The position numbers and the translations under genes were made by a program. From contig NZ_JOCB01000033.1 of NCBI RefSeq assembly GCF_000718775.1, positions 1 to 64,000 of the forward strand: DNA of 64,000 bases. The letters run 5' to 3'. This DNA comes from Streptomyces sp. NRRL S-31. GTDB taxonomy: Bacteria; Actinomycetota; Actinomycetes; Streptomycetales; Streptomycetaceae. Of this stretch, positions 1-8,072 are shown piece by piece; position 1 is the stretch's first letter; each line of letters begins with the position of its first letter. The notes beneath the pieces are model-generated. The model worked only from the letters and a program-made list of their open reading frames with translations. It was not told where the DNA came from and did not search any database.

Positions 1-1147
1 CGTAGGGGGACTGCTCGCCCTCGCCGCGTGCTGGCGGGTGGGGGTGGACCAGGGTGCCGGCCTCGCCGCGGGCCGCCGCGAGGACCTCCCCGACCGTGGC
101 CAGGCCGCCCAGCTCGGCCCGCAGCGGCCGGCCGAGGCGCGTGACCGCGCCGTCGGCGCGGGCCCGGTCCCGGCAGTGGAAGGCCAGCTCGCAGGCGGAC
201 AGGCACTCGGGCGCGTACGTCGCGGGGACCGCCTCCACGGCCGCCGTCAGCTCCTCGGCGGGCCGGTCGGGCGCGAAGCAGGTGCCCTCGGGCAGCGCCC
301 CGGCGATGTCCTCGATACGGGTGAGCCGGGCGAGCTGGCGCGCGGTGACCGCGCGCTGCTTGCGCACGTCCACGGCACAGCCCGCGGGCAGGTTGGAGAA
401 GTCCTTGGGGCACACCAGCAGCACCCGGTGGTGCACGCGCGGCGCGGGTTCGAGACGGGCGGCGACCTGCTCCAGGGCGAGCACGTACACCGCCGCCTGA
501 CGGGCCGCCGCGCCCGCCTTCGCCGGGTCGGCGGAGCCGTCCACCATCGGGAAGGACTTGATCTCCACCACCGACCAGCCGCCGTCCGGGTGCACCACCA
601 CCGCGTCCGGCTCCAGGAAGGCGGGCGAGCCCGCCACGTCCAGGGCGAGCATCGGGTGGTCCAGCAGCGTCCAGCCGCCCGCGCGCGTGGCCTCGCGCAG
701 CGCCAGCGCCGTACGGGCCGTGCGCCCCTCGGGGCCGTGCGCGGTCAGGTCCGGCACGGCCGCGCCGGCGGGCGGCTCGGCGCCCGGGTCGAGGCGGGCG
801 TGCGCCAGCCGCAGCAGCTCGGCGCCGCCGTCCGCCTTCACCCGTGCCTCGAACGCGTTGCCCCGGGTCAGGGCGAACTGGGACTGGCCGAAACCGGAGG
901 GCGCTCCCAGCGCGGTCGCCAGCCGGGCCTTGTCCACCCCGGCCCCGTCCAGGACCGCGCGCCGCGCGCACCCCGGGTTCGCGGCGAGCGCCGCGAGGGC
1001 GCGCGCGTCCAGGGCCTTGGCCGGTACGTCGGGTCCGCGCAGCTCAGCGAGCCGGTGCCGGAGCCCCGTCGCCCGCGTCGGTGGGGGAGGCGTCCGGTCC
1101 GGCCGCGGGGTCGAGCCGCGACTCGCGCTGCCGTGGAATTCGCTCAC
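1..1147 (-). CDS. PD-(D/E)XK nuclease-like protein (3' end outside window)
   Basis: The minus-strand frame is open from about 1147 to the window edge, so the C-terminus is missing. The conserved core reads LEPDAVVVHPDGGWSVVEIK: an Asp-containing strand, a beta turn and an E-x-K strand, which is the usual metal-site layout of PD-(D/E)XK (RecB-like) nucleases. A Cys-rich stretch follows further on, around positions 400 to 150 (LLVCPKD, then CELAFHCRD). The GTG at 1145-1147 (protein begins MSEFHGS) is the first plausible start. It makes the gene overlap the 3' end of the upstream PAP2 gene by about 100 bases, which is unusual, so the true start could lie further in. Nuclease activity is inferred from the motif only; the family is otherwise a conserved actinobacterial hypothetical. 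Confidence 0.6.
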   Translation of the reverse strand, partial: MSEFHGSASRGSTPRPDRTPPPPTRATGLRHRLAELRGPDVPAKALDARALAALAANPGCARRAVLDGAGVDKARLATALGAPSGFGQSQFALTRGNAFEARVKADGGAELLRLAHARLDPGAEPPAGAAVPDLTAHGPEGRTARTALALREATRAGGWTLLDHPMLALDVAGSPAFLEPDAVVVHPDGGWSVVEIKSFPMVDGSADPAKAGAAARQAAVYVLALEQVAARLEPAPRVHHRVLLVCPKDFSNLPAGCAVDVRKQRAVTARQLARLTRIEDIAGALPEGTCFAPDRPAEELTAAVEAVPATYAPECLSACELAFHCRDRARADGAVTRLGRPLRAELGGLATVGEVLAAARGEAGTLVHPHPPARGEGEQSPY

Positions 1148-1988
1148 CCGCGGAAGTCTGGCATCCGGCACTGACAATCGCGGAACCCGTGTCCCCGGCG
1201 ACCGGCTCCGCACGGCGCGACAGCCGGGTCCGCAGCAGGTCCGCGGCCCGCATGACGCGCGGCGCCAGCAGCAGGCCGACGCCCATCACGACGACGCCCG
1301 CGACCGCGTCCAGGAAGTAGTGGTTGGCGGTGCCCATGACCACGAGCGCGGTCAGCAGCGGGTAGGCGACACCGATGACCTTCGCCAGGCGCGTGCCGCC
1401 GTGCCGCCACAGCATCACCCCGCACCACAGCGCCCAGCCGACGTGCAGGCTCGGCATCGCCGCGTACTGGTTGGTCATGCCGCCCATGCCGCGCGGGGCG
1501 CTGGCCTCGCCGCCCCACCAGCCGTAGGAGCTGTACTGCGCCATGGTGTCCACGAAGCCGTGGTCGGCGGCGAGCAGGCGGGGCGGGCAGGTCGGCAGCA
1601 GGGTGAAGCCGATCAGGCCGATGAACGTGGACGTCATCAGCCACGTGCGGGCCGCGCGGTAGTGCGCCGCACGCGCGCGGAACAGCCACACCAGGATGAC
1701 GGGCGTGACCAGGTAGTGCAGCGAGGCGTACCAGAAGTCGGCCGGCACCCCGAGCCACGGCTCCCGCGTGAACAGCCGGTTCAGCGGGTGCTCGGCGTTG
1801 AGGTACAGCGCCTTCTCCACGCGCAGGATCGCCAGGCCGTGGTCGACGGCGCCGCCGACGTCACCGCGCGCGAGGAGCCGGCCGGCCGAGTAGCAGCCGT
1901 AGACCAGCAGGATCAGCGGCAGCTCGGTCCACCAGCGCAGCCGGGAACGGGGGGCCACCTCGGTGCCCGGTGTCTCGGTCTGCGGCAA
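1044..1988 (-). CDS. PAP2/Aur1-type membrane phosphatase
   Basis: This 314-residue integral membrane protein has about six hydrophobic segments between residues 22 and 255. It shows the PAP2 motifs PSLH (179-182) and NHYFLD (222-227), where His223 and Asp227 would be the catalytic pair. The spacing resembles the inositol-phosphotransferase/Aur1 branch of the PAP2 superfamily, which acts on lipid phosphates or transfers phospho-head groups at the membrane. Residues 260-314 form a charged, Pro-rich cytoplasmic tail that overlaps the next gene. The start is a TTG at 1988 preceded by a strong GGGGGAG ribosome site about ten bases upstream. A GTG ten codons later is the alternative. The substrate cannot be told from sequence. 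Confidence 0.8.
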   Translation of the reverse strand: MPQTETPGTEVAPRSRLRWWTELPLILLVYGCYSAGRLLARGDVGGAVDHGLAILRVEKALYLNAEHPLNRLFTREPWLGVPADFWYASLHYLVTPVILVWLFRARAAHYRAARTWLMTSTFIGLIGFTLLPTCPPRLLAADHGFVDTMAQYSSYGWWGGEASAPRGMGGMTNQYAAMPSLHVGWALWCGVMLWRHGGTRLAKVIGVAYPLLTALVVMGTANHYFLDAVAGVVVMGVGLLLAPRVMRAADLLRTRLSRRAEPVAGDTGSAIVSAGCQTSAGERIPRQRESRLDPAAGPDASPTDAGDGAPAPAR

Positions 1989-2227
1989 TCCGATCGCCCT
2001 CCCCCTTCTGCTGTGCGGCGCGCCCGGCGGGCGACCGTGCCACTTTACGGTGTCCCCGCGCCGCCCATGCGGGGCGATCCGGTCCCGCCCGACGTACCCG
2101 GATCACGAAGACGCCGGGATCGCCCGCCGGGTTGCCTCGGAGCGGGGTGCGCGATGATGGAGGGACCGCGTACAGCTGTCGTTCCCGTGGCGTCCGATGG
2201 GGCGTCACCCTCCCGGAGAGGTCTCTC

Positions 2228-2824
2228 ATGGCACCGCGCATCCTGCTGGCCCGGCACGGACAGACGGCCTGGTCGCTGTCCGGCAAGCACACCGGCAGGA
2301 CCGACGTGCCGTTGCTGGAGGAGGGCCGGCGCGGGGCCAAGCTGCTCGGCGAGCGGCTGCACCGTCCGCCGCTGGACGGGCTGGCGGACGCGGAGGTGCG
2401 CACCAGCCCGCTGTCCCGCGCGCGGGAGACGTGCGAACTGGCCGGGTTCGGCGAGCGCGCCGAGCGCTGGGACACGCTGATGGAGTGGGACTACGGCGCC
2501 TACGAGGGCATGACGCCGGCCGAGATCCAGGCGGTGCGGCCCGGCTGGCTGATCTGGCGGGACGGGGTGCCGGAGGGCGAGAGCCTCGCCGACGTCACCG
2601 CGCGCGCGGACGAGGTGGTCTCCTGGGCCCGCTCGGCCGACCGGGACGTCCTGGTCTTCGCCCACGGGCACATCCTGCGGTCCATCGGCGCGCGGTGGCT
2701 GGGACTGCCGCTGGACTTCGCCGCGCGGATACGGCTGAACCCGACGTCGCTGTCCATCCTGGGCTGGGCGTACGGCGAACCGGCGATCGAGAGCTGGAAC
2801 GACGTGGGCCACCTGGCGCTCTGA
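2228..2824 (+). CDS. histidine phosphatase family protein
   Basis: A 198-residue single-domain member of the phosphoglycerate-mutase-like histidine phosphatase family. The N-terminal RHGQT motif (Arg9, His10) supplies the phospho-accepting histidine. SPLSRARET carries the second arginine, EWDYGAYEG the likely proton donor, and FAHGHILR the second catalytic histidine. ATG 2228 follows a GGAGAGG ribosome site. The gene is divergent from the PAP2 gene. It is followed by a long simple-repeat tract rather than another gene. The substrate is unknown; small sugar or nucleotide phosphates are typical for the family. Confidence 0.85.
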   Translation: MAPRILLARHGQTAWSLSGKHTGRTDVPLLEEGRRGAKLLGERLHRPPLDGLADAEVRTSPLSRARETCELAGFGERAERWDTLMEWDYGAYEGMTPAEIQAVRPGWLIWRDGVPEGESLADVTARADEVVSWARSADRDVLVFAHGHILRSIGARWLGLPLDFAARIRLNPTSLSILGWAYGEPAIESWNDVGHLAL

Positions 2825-2859
2825 GCGGACCACGGCGGGCAGTACGCCGGAAGAGGTGC

Positions 2860-3236
2860 GGGGCACCCGGCCCCGAAGGGGCCGGGGCCACCCGACCCGG
2901 AAGGGCGCGGGGCCACCCGACCCGGAAGCCCGGGGCCCCACGATGCGAAAGCCGCGGAGCCCCGAAAGCCCGGAGGCCCGAAAGCCCGGAGCCCCCAAAG
3001 CCCGGAGACCCGGAGCCCCGGAATAGCGGAACGTAGGGCCCCGGAACTCCGGAATCGAGAGGCCCGGAACCCTTGAACCCGGAACCCCGGAGCCCCGGAG
3101 CCCCGGAGCCCCGGAGCCCCGGAGCCCCGGAGCCCCGGAGCCCCGGAGCCCCGGAGTCCCGGAACCCCGAAGCCCCGGAACCCTGGAGCCCCGGAGTCCC
3201 GGAACCCTGGAACCCCGAAGCTGCGGAGCCCCGGAG
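2860..3236. repeat. degenerate 8-bp tandem repeat tract, GGAGCCCC unit
   Basis: The gap between two convergent genes is filled by variants of an 8-base unit. Eight exact consecutive copies of GGAGCCCC occupy 3089-3152. They are flanked on the right by one- or two-base variants (GGAGTCCC, GGAACCCC, GAAGCCCC) up to the stop codon of the downstream gene, and on the left by more decayed units. The pattern shows slippage expansion with later decay. No reading frame across it looks like a real protein. Confidence 0.85.
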
Positions 3237-4757
3237 CTAAATCCTCCCCGTCCGCGGCACGGACGCGTGCCGGTCCAGGAACTCCGACACCCCCGAGGCC
3301 CGCCGGTGCGGCGACAGCACCCGTGCCGTCCCCGCGAGCATCGTCTGGATGCGCGAGGACTGGACCTGGTCCAGCAGCGACAGCACCCGCAGGCCCGCCT
3401 GCGCCGCCTCGTCGGGACGCCCCGCGCGCGCGAGGTCGTCGGCCAGCTCCGCGGTGTACAGCGCGATGTTCCGGGTGAAGTGCGGGTCCTGGAGCCGTGC
3501 CGCGCGCCGCGCGTGCCGGGACGCCCGCCGCCAGTCGCCCAGCGTGGACCAGCACTGCGCCTCGAGCCCCTCCAGCTCCGCCTCGCCGTAGAAGCTCATC
3601 CACTCGGGGTCGGCGTCCGAGCGGCCCCGCGCGAAGAACGCCTGGGCGCGGCCCAGCGCCTGCTCGCAGCCGGTGCGGTCGGCGAGCCCCGCCCAGCCGC
3701 CCGCCTCGCGCAGCGCGAGCAGCGACATCAGCCGGGCCGAGCCGAGCGGCCCGGCGGCGCGCTGCGCGGCCTGCGCGGCCCGCACCGCCTCCCGGGGGCG
3801 GCCGGCGTCCCGGGCGAGGAACGCGGTGTTGCAGAAGGCGTGCGCCTCCAGCCCCGGGTCCCCGGTCGTCCGGGCGGTGGCCAGCGCCTCCGCGTAGTGC
3901 GAGCGCGCGTCGTCGAAACGGCCGGAGTCGTGGGCCAGCCAGCCGACGGAGATGGCGAGTTCACCGGCGCCCGTGTGCAGCCGGTCGGCGGTGGTCTGCC
4001 GGGTCGCGCCGGCGTCGAGCAGCGCGTAGGCCGCGCGCAGCGGGGCCGCCGCGCGCCGGTACAGCCCGTCCGCGCCGTGCCGGTCGTCGAGCAGCCGGAT
4101 ACGGCGGACCGCCTCCTCCACCGCCGTCGCCTCGGGGGTCCCGACGCGCCGCAGCGGTGGCCGGGCCGCGGCGGCGCCGGTGGTGAGCCCCAGCGGGGCC
4201 AGCGTGGCGGCGGCCACGGTGGCGCCTCCGCCGGTCATGAATGCGCGACGCAGCACGTCGCTCTCCTCGTGGTTCAGGGGGTCTTTCGCATGGGGGTCCC
4301 CCCGGTTCGGGCGGAGCCGGGAACGGGGGGGCGGTTCCTGGGGGTTGTGCGGGTCGTACGGCCCGTCGCCCCCGGGTGACCCGTCGGGCGCCCCCGCGGG
4401 GGCGGACCCGGCCGGTGTCCCGGGCGCTTCGGGTACCCCGGGTGCCTCCGGGGCCGTACGCGCCGCTCGTCCGCGGACGGAGGAGCGGGGCGCGAAGCCC
4501 AGGTCGGTGAGCGTGCGGCCCGGGTACATGTGCAGGAACACGCGCTCGTACGCGTAGTTGGGACAGCGGATCTCGCCCGCTTCGACCCGCCCGATGTAGC
4601 GCGCGTCACAGCTCACCCGCTCACCGATCTCGCGCGCCGCCCGCCGCACCAGTGCCGCGAACTCGGCGGGTGAACGCCGGCCGCGCAGCCGCCGGAAGGC
4701 GAGGTTCGGCCGGGGGGGCCGTTCGGGCTGCGACGAGGTCACCGTTGACGACGCCAT
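3237..4757 (-). CDS. NsdA/NsdB-like HTH and TPR regulator
   Basis: A 506-residue protein. Residues 15-85 resemble an XRE-type helix-turn-helix (EFAALVRRAAREIG through VSCDARYIGRVEAGEI and a conserved LTDLGF). A Pro/Gly/Ala-rich linker follows at about 90-150, then a hydrophobic stretch MTGGGATVAAATLAPLG near 170-190. The C-terminal half (220-490) is built of TPR-like helical pairs such as RFDDARSHYAEALATA. This order matches the Streptomyces NsdA/NsdB group, members of which repress antibiotic production and development. Membership is by architecture, not by a search. ATG 4757 has a GAGAGGA site upstream. The gene is divergent from a small conserved gene, and its 3' end abuts the octamer tract. 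Confidence 0.7.
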   Translation of the reverse strand: MASSTVTSSQPERPPRPNLAFRRLRGRRSPAEFAALVRRAAREIGERVSCDARYIGRVEAGEIRCPNYAYERVFLHMYPGRTLTDLGFAPRSSVRGRAARTAPEAPGVPEAPGTPAGSAPAGAPDGSPGGDGPYDPHNPQEPPPRSRLRPNRGDPHAKDPLNHEESDVLRRAFMTGGGATVAAATLAPLGLTTGAAAARPPLRRVGTPEATAVEEAVRRIRLLDDRHGADGLYRRAAAPLRAAYALLDAGATRQTTADRLHTGAGELAISVGWLAHDSGRFDDARSHYAEALATARTTGDPGLEAHAFCNTAFLARDAGRPREAVRAAQAAQRAAGPLGSARLMSLLALREAGGWAGLADRTGCEQALGRAQAFFARGRSDADPEWMSFYGEAELEGLEAQCWSTLGDWRRASRHARRAARLQDPHFTRNIALYTAELADDLARAGRPDEAAQAGLRVLSLLDQVQSSRIQTMLAGTARVLSPHRRASGVSEFLDRHASVPRTGRI

Positions 4758-5023
4758 GGCCGGGTCCTCTCGTGCGAACCGTCGAACCATGCCGCAACCG
4801 GGCGGTTCCGGGACGAGTCGCCCGTGTGACGCCTTGGTTCCGGCGGGGTTGAACGTACCTGGTGTGAAGGACCCGCCACGCGGTGTTTGGCCACAAACCG
4901 GATATCTCCTGTGAGATCTGCCATGAAGTGCCATCCTTTGCGGCGCACTTGTGCCGTTGCCGTTGACGGCTTCGCGCGTTGAACCCCGTGGACCGCAACA
5001 GGGCTGCGTGGTGGAGGCCGGCA

Positions 5024-5458
5024 GTGAAGACCAGCCAGAGCAACGAACCCCGTACGCCGTCGGCGTCCTCGCCGTCCGCGGCGGGCGACCCGGCGGCCGA
5101 CCCGGTGTGCGACCCGGTGTGCGACCTCGTGACGGTACCGGCCCGGCAGGGCCTGGAGGCGGTCGACATCCTGCGGCGCGGGGCCGCGGACGCGGTGGGA
5201 CCCGTCCTGCACGACGACGGCTGCGACACCCTCGGCTTCCTGGTGCCGGCCGGCACCGCCGCCTGCTGGGACGTGCCCGGCAGCACCTGTACCGAGACGG
5301 ACGGGCGCGGGCTGCGGCTCGACCCGGGGCCGCCGGTCGAGGGCTCGGACTGGCTGCTGCCGCCCGGCGAGGCCGACCTCGCCACCGATCCGGCGGTGCT
5401 GCGCCGGGCCCTCGGGGAAGCGGCCCGGCTGATCGAGGCGGCCGACAACTGCCGGTGA
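5024..5458 (+). CDS. conserved hypothetical protein
   Basis: A 144-residue protein that I do not recognise as a named family. The N-terminal 30 residues are Ser/Pro/Ala-rich. The rest is a compact domain with conserved-looking elements GLEAVDILRRG, LGFLVPAGTA and DWLLPPGEADLATDP, ending in an amphipathic helix. The GTG at 5024 is chosen because GTGGAGG lies about eight bases upstream; a TTG at 4979 lacks such a site. It is divergent from the NsdA-like regulator and 34 bases upstream of the methyltransferase gene, so it is probably co-transcribed with the latter. Small partners of this kind often sit beside Streptomyces helix-turn-helix regulators, but no function is claimed. Confidence 0.65.
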   Translation: MKTSQSNEPRTPSASSPSAAGDPAADPVCDPVCDLVTVPARQGLEAVDILRRGAADAVGPVLHDDGCDTLGFLVPAGTAACWDVPGSTCTETDGRGLRLDPGPPVEGSDWLLPPGEADLATDPAVLRRALGEAARLIEAADNCR

Positions 5459-5492
5459 CGCGCGCCCGCGCGGGGCCTGCGAAAATGGACGG

Positions 5493-6359
5493 ATGGGCAG
5501 GTCCAGGAACACACGGCGCAGGCCGGCCGCCGCGGCCGTCGAGGAACCGGTCGACGGCGGACTCGCGCAGCTCGTGCCCGACCCGGACCGCGACCGGGCC
5601 TGGACGCTGCTGATCGACGGCGCGCCCCAGTCGCACGTGGACCTGGACGACCCGGCGTACCTGTCCTTCGAGTACCAGCGCCGCCTCGGCCATGTCATCG
5701 ACCTCGTCGCCCCGCCCGGCAAGCCCGTGCACGCCGTGCACCTCGGCGGCGGCGCCCTCACCCTCGCCCGGTACGTCGCCGCGACCCGGCCCCGCTCCAC
5801 CCAGCAGGTCGTGGAACGCGACGCGGCCCTGGTCCGGCTGGTCCGCCGGGAACTCCCGCCGGACCCCAACGCGCGCATCCGCATCAGGTCGGCGGACGCC
5901 CGCGACGGCCTGGCCAAGGTGCCGGACGGCTGGGCCGACCTGGTGGTCGCCGACGTCTTCAGCGGCGCCCGCACCCCCGCCCACCTCACCTCCACCGAGT
6001 TCCTCGACGAGGTCCGCCGCGCCCTGAAGCCGTCCGGCGTCTACGCGGCCAACCTCGCCGACGGCCCGCCGCTCGCCCACCTGCGCGGCCAGATCGCCAC
6101 CGCCGCCGCCCGGTTCGGCGAACTCGCGCTGGTCGCCGACGCGGCCGTGCTGCGCGGCAAGCGCTTCGGCAACGCGATCCTGGTCGCCGCCGATCTCCCG
6201 CTGCCGCTCGCCGAACTCACCCGCCGCGCCGCCTCCGACCCGCACCCCGGCCGGGTCGAACACGGCCGCGCCCTCACTGACTTCACCGGCGGAGCGGTGC
6301 CCGTGACGGACGCCGTCGCGGTGGCCTCCCCGGCCCCGCCGCCCTCGGTGTTCCGCTGA
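5493..6359 (+). CDS. spermidine-synthase-like methyltransferase-fold protein
   Basis: A 288-residue protein with a Rossmann-type SAM-binding core. HAVHLGGGALTLARYV (about residues 80-95) is the glycine-rich motif I. QQVVERDAALVRLVRR supplies the acidic residue that holds the ribose. IRIRSADARDGLAKV and DLVVADVFSGAR complete the spermidine-synthase-type order. It lacks a fused transporter and a clear polyamine pocket, so the substrate is uncertain. Many actinobacterial proteins of this group are annotated as fused or orphan polyamine aminopropyltransferases. The gene ends 171 bases before a convergent LacI gene. Confidence 0.75.
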   Translation: MGRSRNTRRRPAAAAVEEPVDGGLAQLVPDPDRDRAWTLLIDGAPQSHVDLDDPAYLSFEYQRRLGHVIDLVAPPGKPVHAVHLGGGALTLARYVAATRPRSTQQVVERDAALVRLVRRELPPDPNARIRIRSADARDGLAKVPDGWADLVVADVFSGARTPAHLTSTEFLDEVRRALKPSGVYAANLADGPPLAHLRGQIATAAARFGELALVADAAVLRGKRFGNAILVAADLPLPLAELTRRAASDPHPGRVEHGRALTDFTGGAVPVTDAVAVASPAPPPSVFR

Positions 6360-6473
6360 CCCCGCGCCCGGGTCACCCCCGCACGCCCGGGCCGCGGACC
6401 GTCAGTACGTGCCCACCCGCACCCGCGGCGGCCCGTCGTGCCAGGTACGGAGGACCGACACCCTCGCATGATG

Positions 6474-6491
6474 CATGGGAGCGCTCCCATG
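6474..6491. promoter_or_regulatory. perfect CebR-type operator in a convergent gap
   Basis: CATGGGAGCGCTCCCATG is an exact 18-base palindrome containing TGGGAGCGCTCCCA, the operator reported for the cellobiose repressor CebR. It lies between the ends of two convergent genes (6359 and 6531), not in front of any annotated start. Confidence 0.75.
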
Positions 6492-6530
6492 ATACAGGAG
6501 TGCGTCCCGTGCCGCGCGGCGGACGCCCCC

Positions 6531-7580
6531 TCAGGCCGACGCGCGCACCACGAGTTGCGTCGGCAGCACCACACCGCGCCGACCGGTGCCGCGGTCGGCG
6601 ATCTCGTCCAGCAGCAGGCCCGCCATCGTGCGGCCCATCGCGGCCAGCGGCTGGCGCACGCTGGTCAGCGGCGGGTCGACGTGCCGGGCCACGATCGAGT
6701 CGTCGAAGCCGACCAGCGCGACGTCCCGCGGCACCCGGCGCCCCGCCGCCCGCAGTTCCAGCATCGCGCCGGAGGCCATCACGTCGGAGGCGGCGAAGAC
6801 GGCGTCGAGCCGCGGGCGCCGCCGCAGCAGTTCCCGCATGGCCGCGCGTCCGCCCTGCTCCGTGAAGTCGCCCGTCTCGATCAGCTCGTCCTCGACGGCG
6901 ACCCCGGCGTCCCACAGCGCCTCGCGGTAGCCGTCGAGCCGCGCTCTCGCCGCGTCCATGTCCGAAGGGCCCGTGATGGTGGCGATGGACCGCCGGCCGC
7001 CCGCCAGCAGGTGCCGGACGGCGAGCCGGGCACCGCCCCGGTTGTCCGCGCGCACATGGCCCAGCCGCTCCCGCTCGCTGCGGCGCCCGGCCAGCACGGT
7101 CGGCACGGCCAGCTCCGCCAGCCGGTCGGGCAGGGTGTCGTCGGCGTGCACCGCCAGCATCAGCACCCCGTCCACCCGCTGCGCGGCCAGGTAGGTCGCC
7201 AGCCGCCCGTGTTCGGACTCGTCGCCCGTGAGGACCAGCAGCAACTGCATGCCCGCGCTGGTCAGCGCGGCGGACACGCCCAGGATGATCTCGGAGAAGT
7301 ACGGCTCGGAGAAGAGCCGGCTCTCGGCCTCGGGCACCACCAGCGCCACCGAGTCCGTGCGGCTGGTGGCCAGCGAACGGGCCGCGCGGTTGGGGATGTA
7401 GCCGAGTTCCGCGATCGCCTGCTCGACGGCCGCCCGGGAGCGGTCGCTGACCTTCGGGGAGCCGTTGATCACCCGCGAGACCGTGCCGCGGCCGACGCCC
7501 GCGAGGGCGGCCACGGCGTTCAGGGTCGGGCGCCGGACGTCCACCGTCCTGTCCGGCTGCGGCGGTTCGGCAGGACTCAT
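6531..7580 (-). CDS. LacI-family repressor, CebR-type (cebE-proximal)
   Basis: A 349-residue LacI/GalR protein. The N-terminal helix-turn-helix (residues 17-40, NAVAALAGVGRGTVSRVING) and hinge helix are followed by a periplasmic-binding-protein-like sensor domain ending in FDDSIVARHVDPPLTSVRQP. It is divergent from cebE across a 492-base gap that contains a CebR-type operator, so control of the cellobiose operon is the obvious role. A second, very similar repressor lies after bglC. Which of the two is the orthologue of characterised CebR cannot be settled from the sequence alone. ATG 7580 follows a GGAAGG ribosome site. Confidence 0.85.
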   Translation of the reverse strand: MSPAEPPQPDRTVDVRRPTLNAVAALAGVGRGTVSRVINGSPKVSDRSRAAVEQAIAELGYIPNRAARSLATSRTDSVALVVPEAESRLFSEPYFSEIILGVSAALTSAGMQLLLVLTGDESEHGRLATYLAAQRVDGVLMLAVHADDTLPDRLAELAVPTVLAGRRSERERLGHVRADNRGGARLAVRHLLAGGRRSIATITGPSDMDAARARLDGYREALWDAGVAVEDELIETGDFTEQGGRAAMRELLRRRPRLDAVFAASDVMASGAMLELRAAGRRVPRDVALVGFDDSIVARHVDPPLTSVRQPLAAMGRTMAGLLLDEIADRGTGRRGVVLPTQLVVRASA

Positions 7581-8072
7581 CGTTCACCTTCCGGCGGTCC
7601 GTGGGAGGAGGGGCTTCATTCTGTCCCAGGAGTCACGGCAACGGCTCCGCCCCGGGGCGCAGTTGTCCGGAAGCGGGGATTGACCCTTCGGTGACCTGCC
7701 CCGACGCTGTACGGAAACAGCCGATGACGGGCCGGTTTCGTCTGGTGGCGCGACACGTTCACGTGACGTGCGGAACACGCTTGCGCAACAACGCCATCTT
7801 CAAGTCTTGACACTCGGCCCGGCACCAACGAGTCTTCCGGCATGCCGCGTGGGAGCGGTCCCACGCAGTGACCGGGGCTCTCTTCCGTTCGGACGAAACC
7901 ACCCATGACCTTCCCCTCCACCCTGCATGGCACCCGTTGACCAGCACCTTTCCGCCGCACCTCCTGTGCTGTCGGCAAGCCGCTGCTCGAACCGAGAGGG
8001 CAGGTCCGGACCGCCGCGCCCGGCGGTCCGATTCCTGAGGTCCCGTTCCCCACTGGAACAAGGAGTAGTGGA
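7581..8072. promoter_or_regulatory. divergent LacI/cebE intergenic control region
   Basis: This 492-base region has no convincing ORF. It contains a TTGACA element (7807-7812) and, 37 bases on, a CebR-type operator. It also contains the short palindrome TCACGTGA (7759-7766) of unknown meaning. A good AAGGAG ribosome site at 8060-8064 precedes cebE. Confidence 0.6.
7847..7866 (+). promoter_or_regulatory. CebR-type operator of cebE
   Basis: The 20-base near-palindrome centred at 7856 contains TGGGAGCGGTCCCA (7850-7863), which differs slightly in the centre from the CebR consensus. It sits just downstream of where transcription from the TTGACA element at 7807 would start, consistent with a roadblock-type repression site. 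The start-site position is inferred. Confidence 0.7.

Noticed and set aside
2860..3236. The octamer tract as a CRISPR array
   Set aside because: Units are 8 bases with no unique spacers, and no cas genes are nearby.
3237..6263. A 1008-codon minus-strand open frame spanning three genes
   Set aside because: Only its last half (3237-4757) is the NsdA-like gene. The rest lies antisense to two plus-strand genes with better codon use and ribosome sites.
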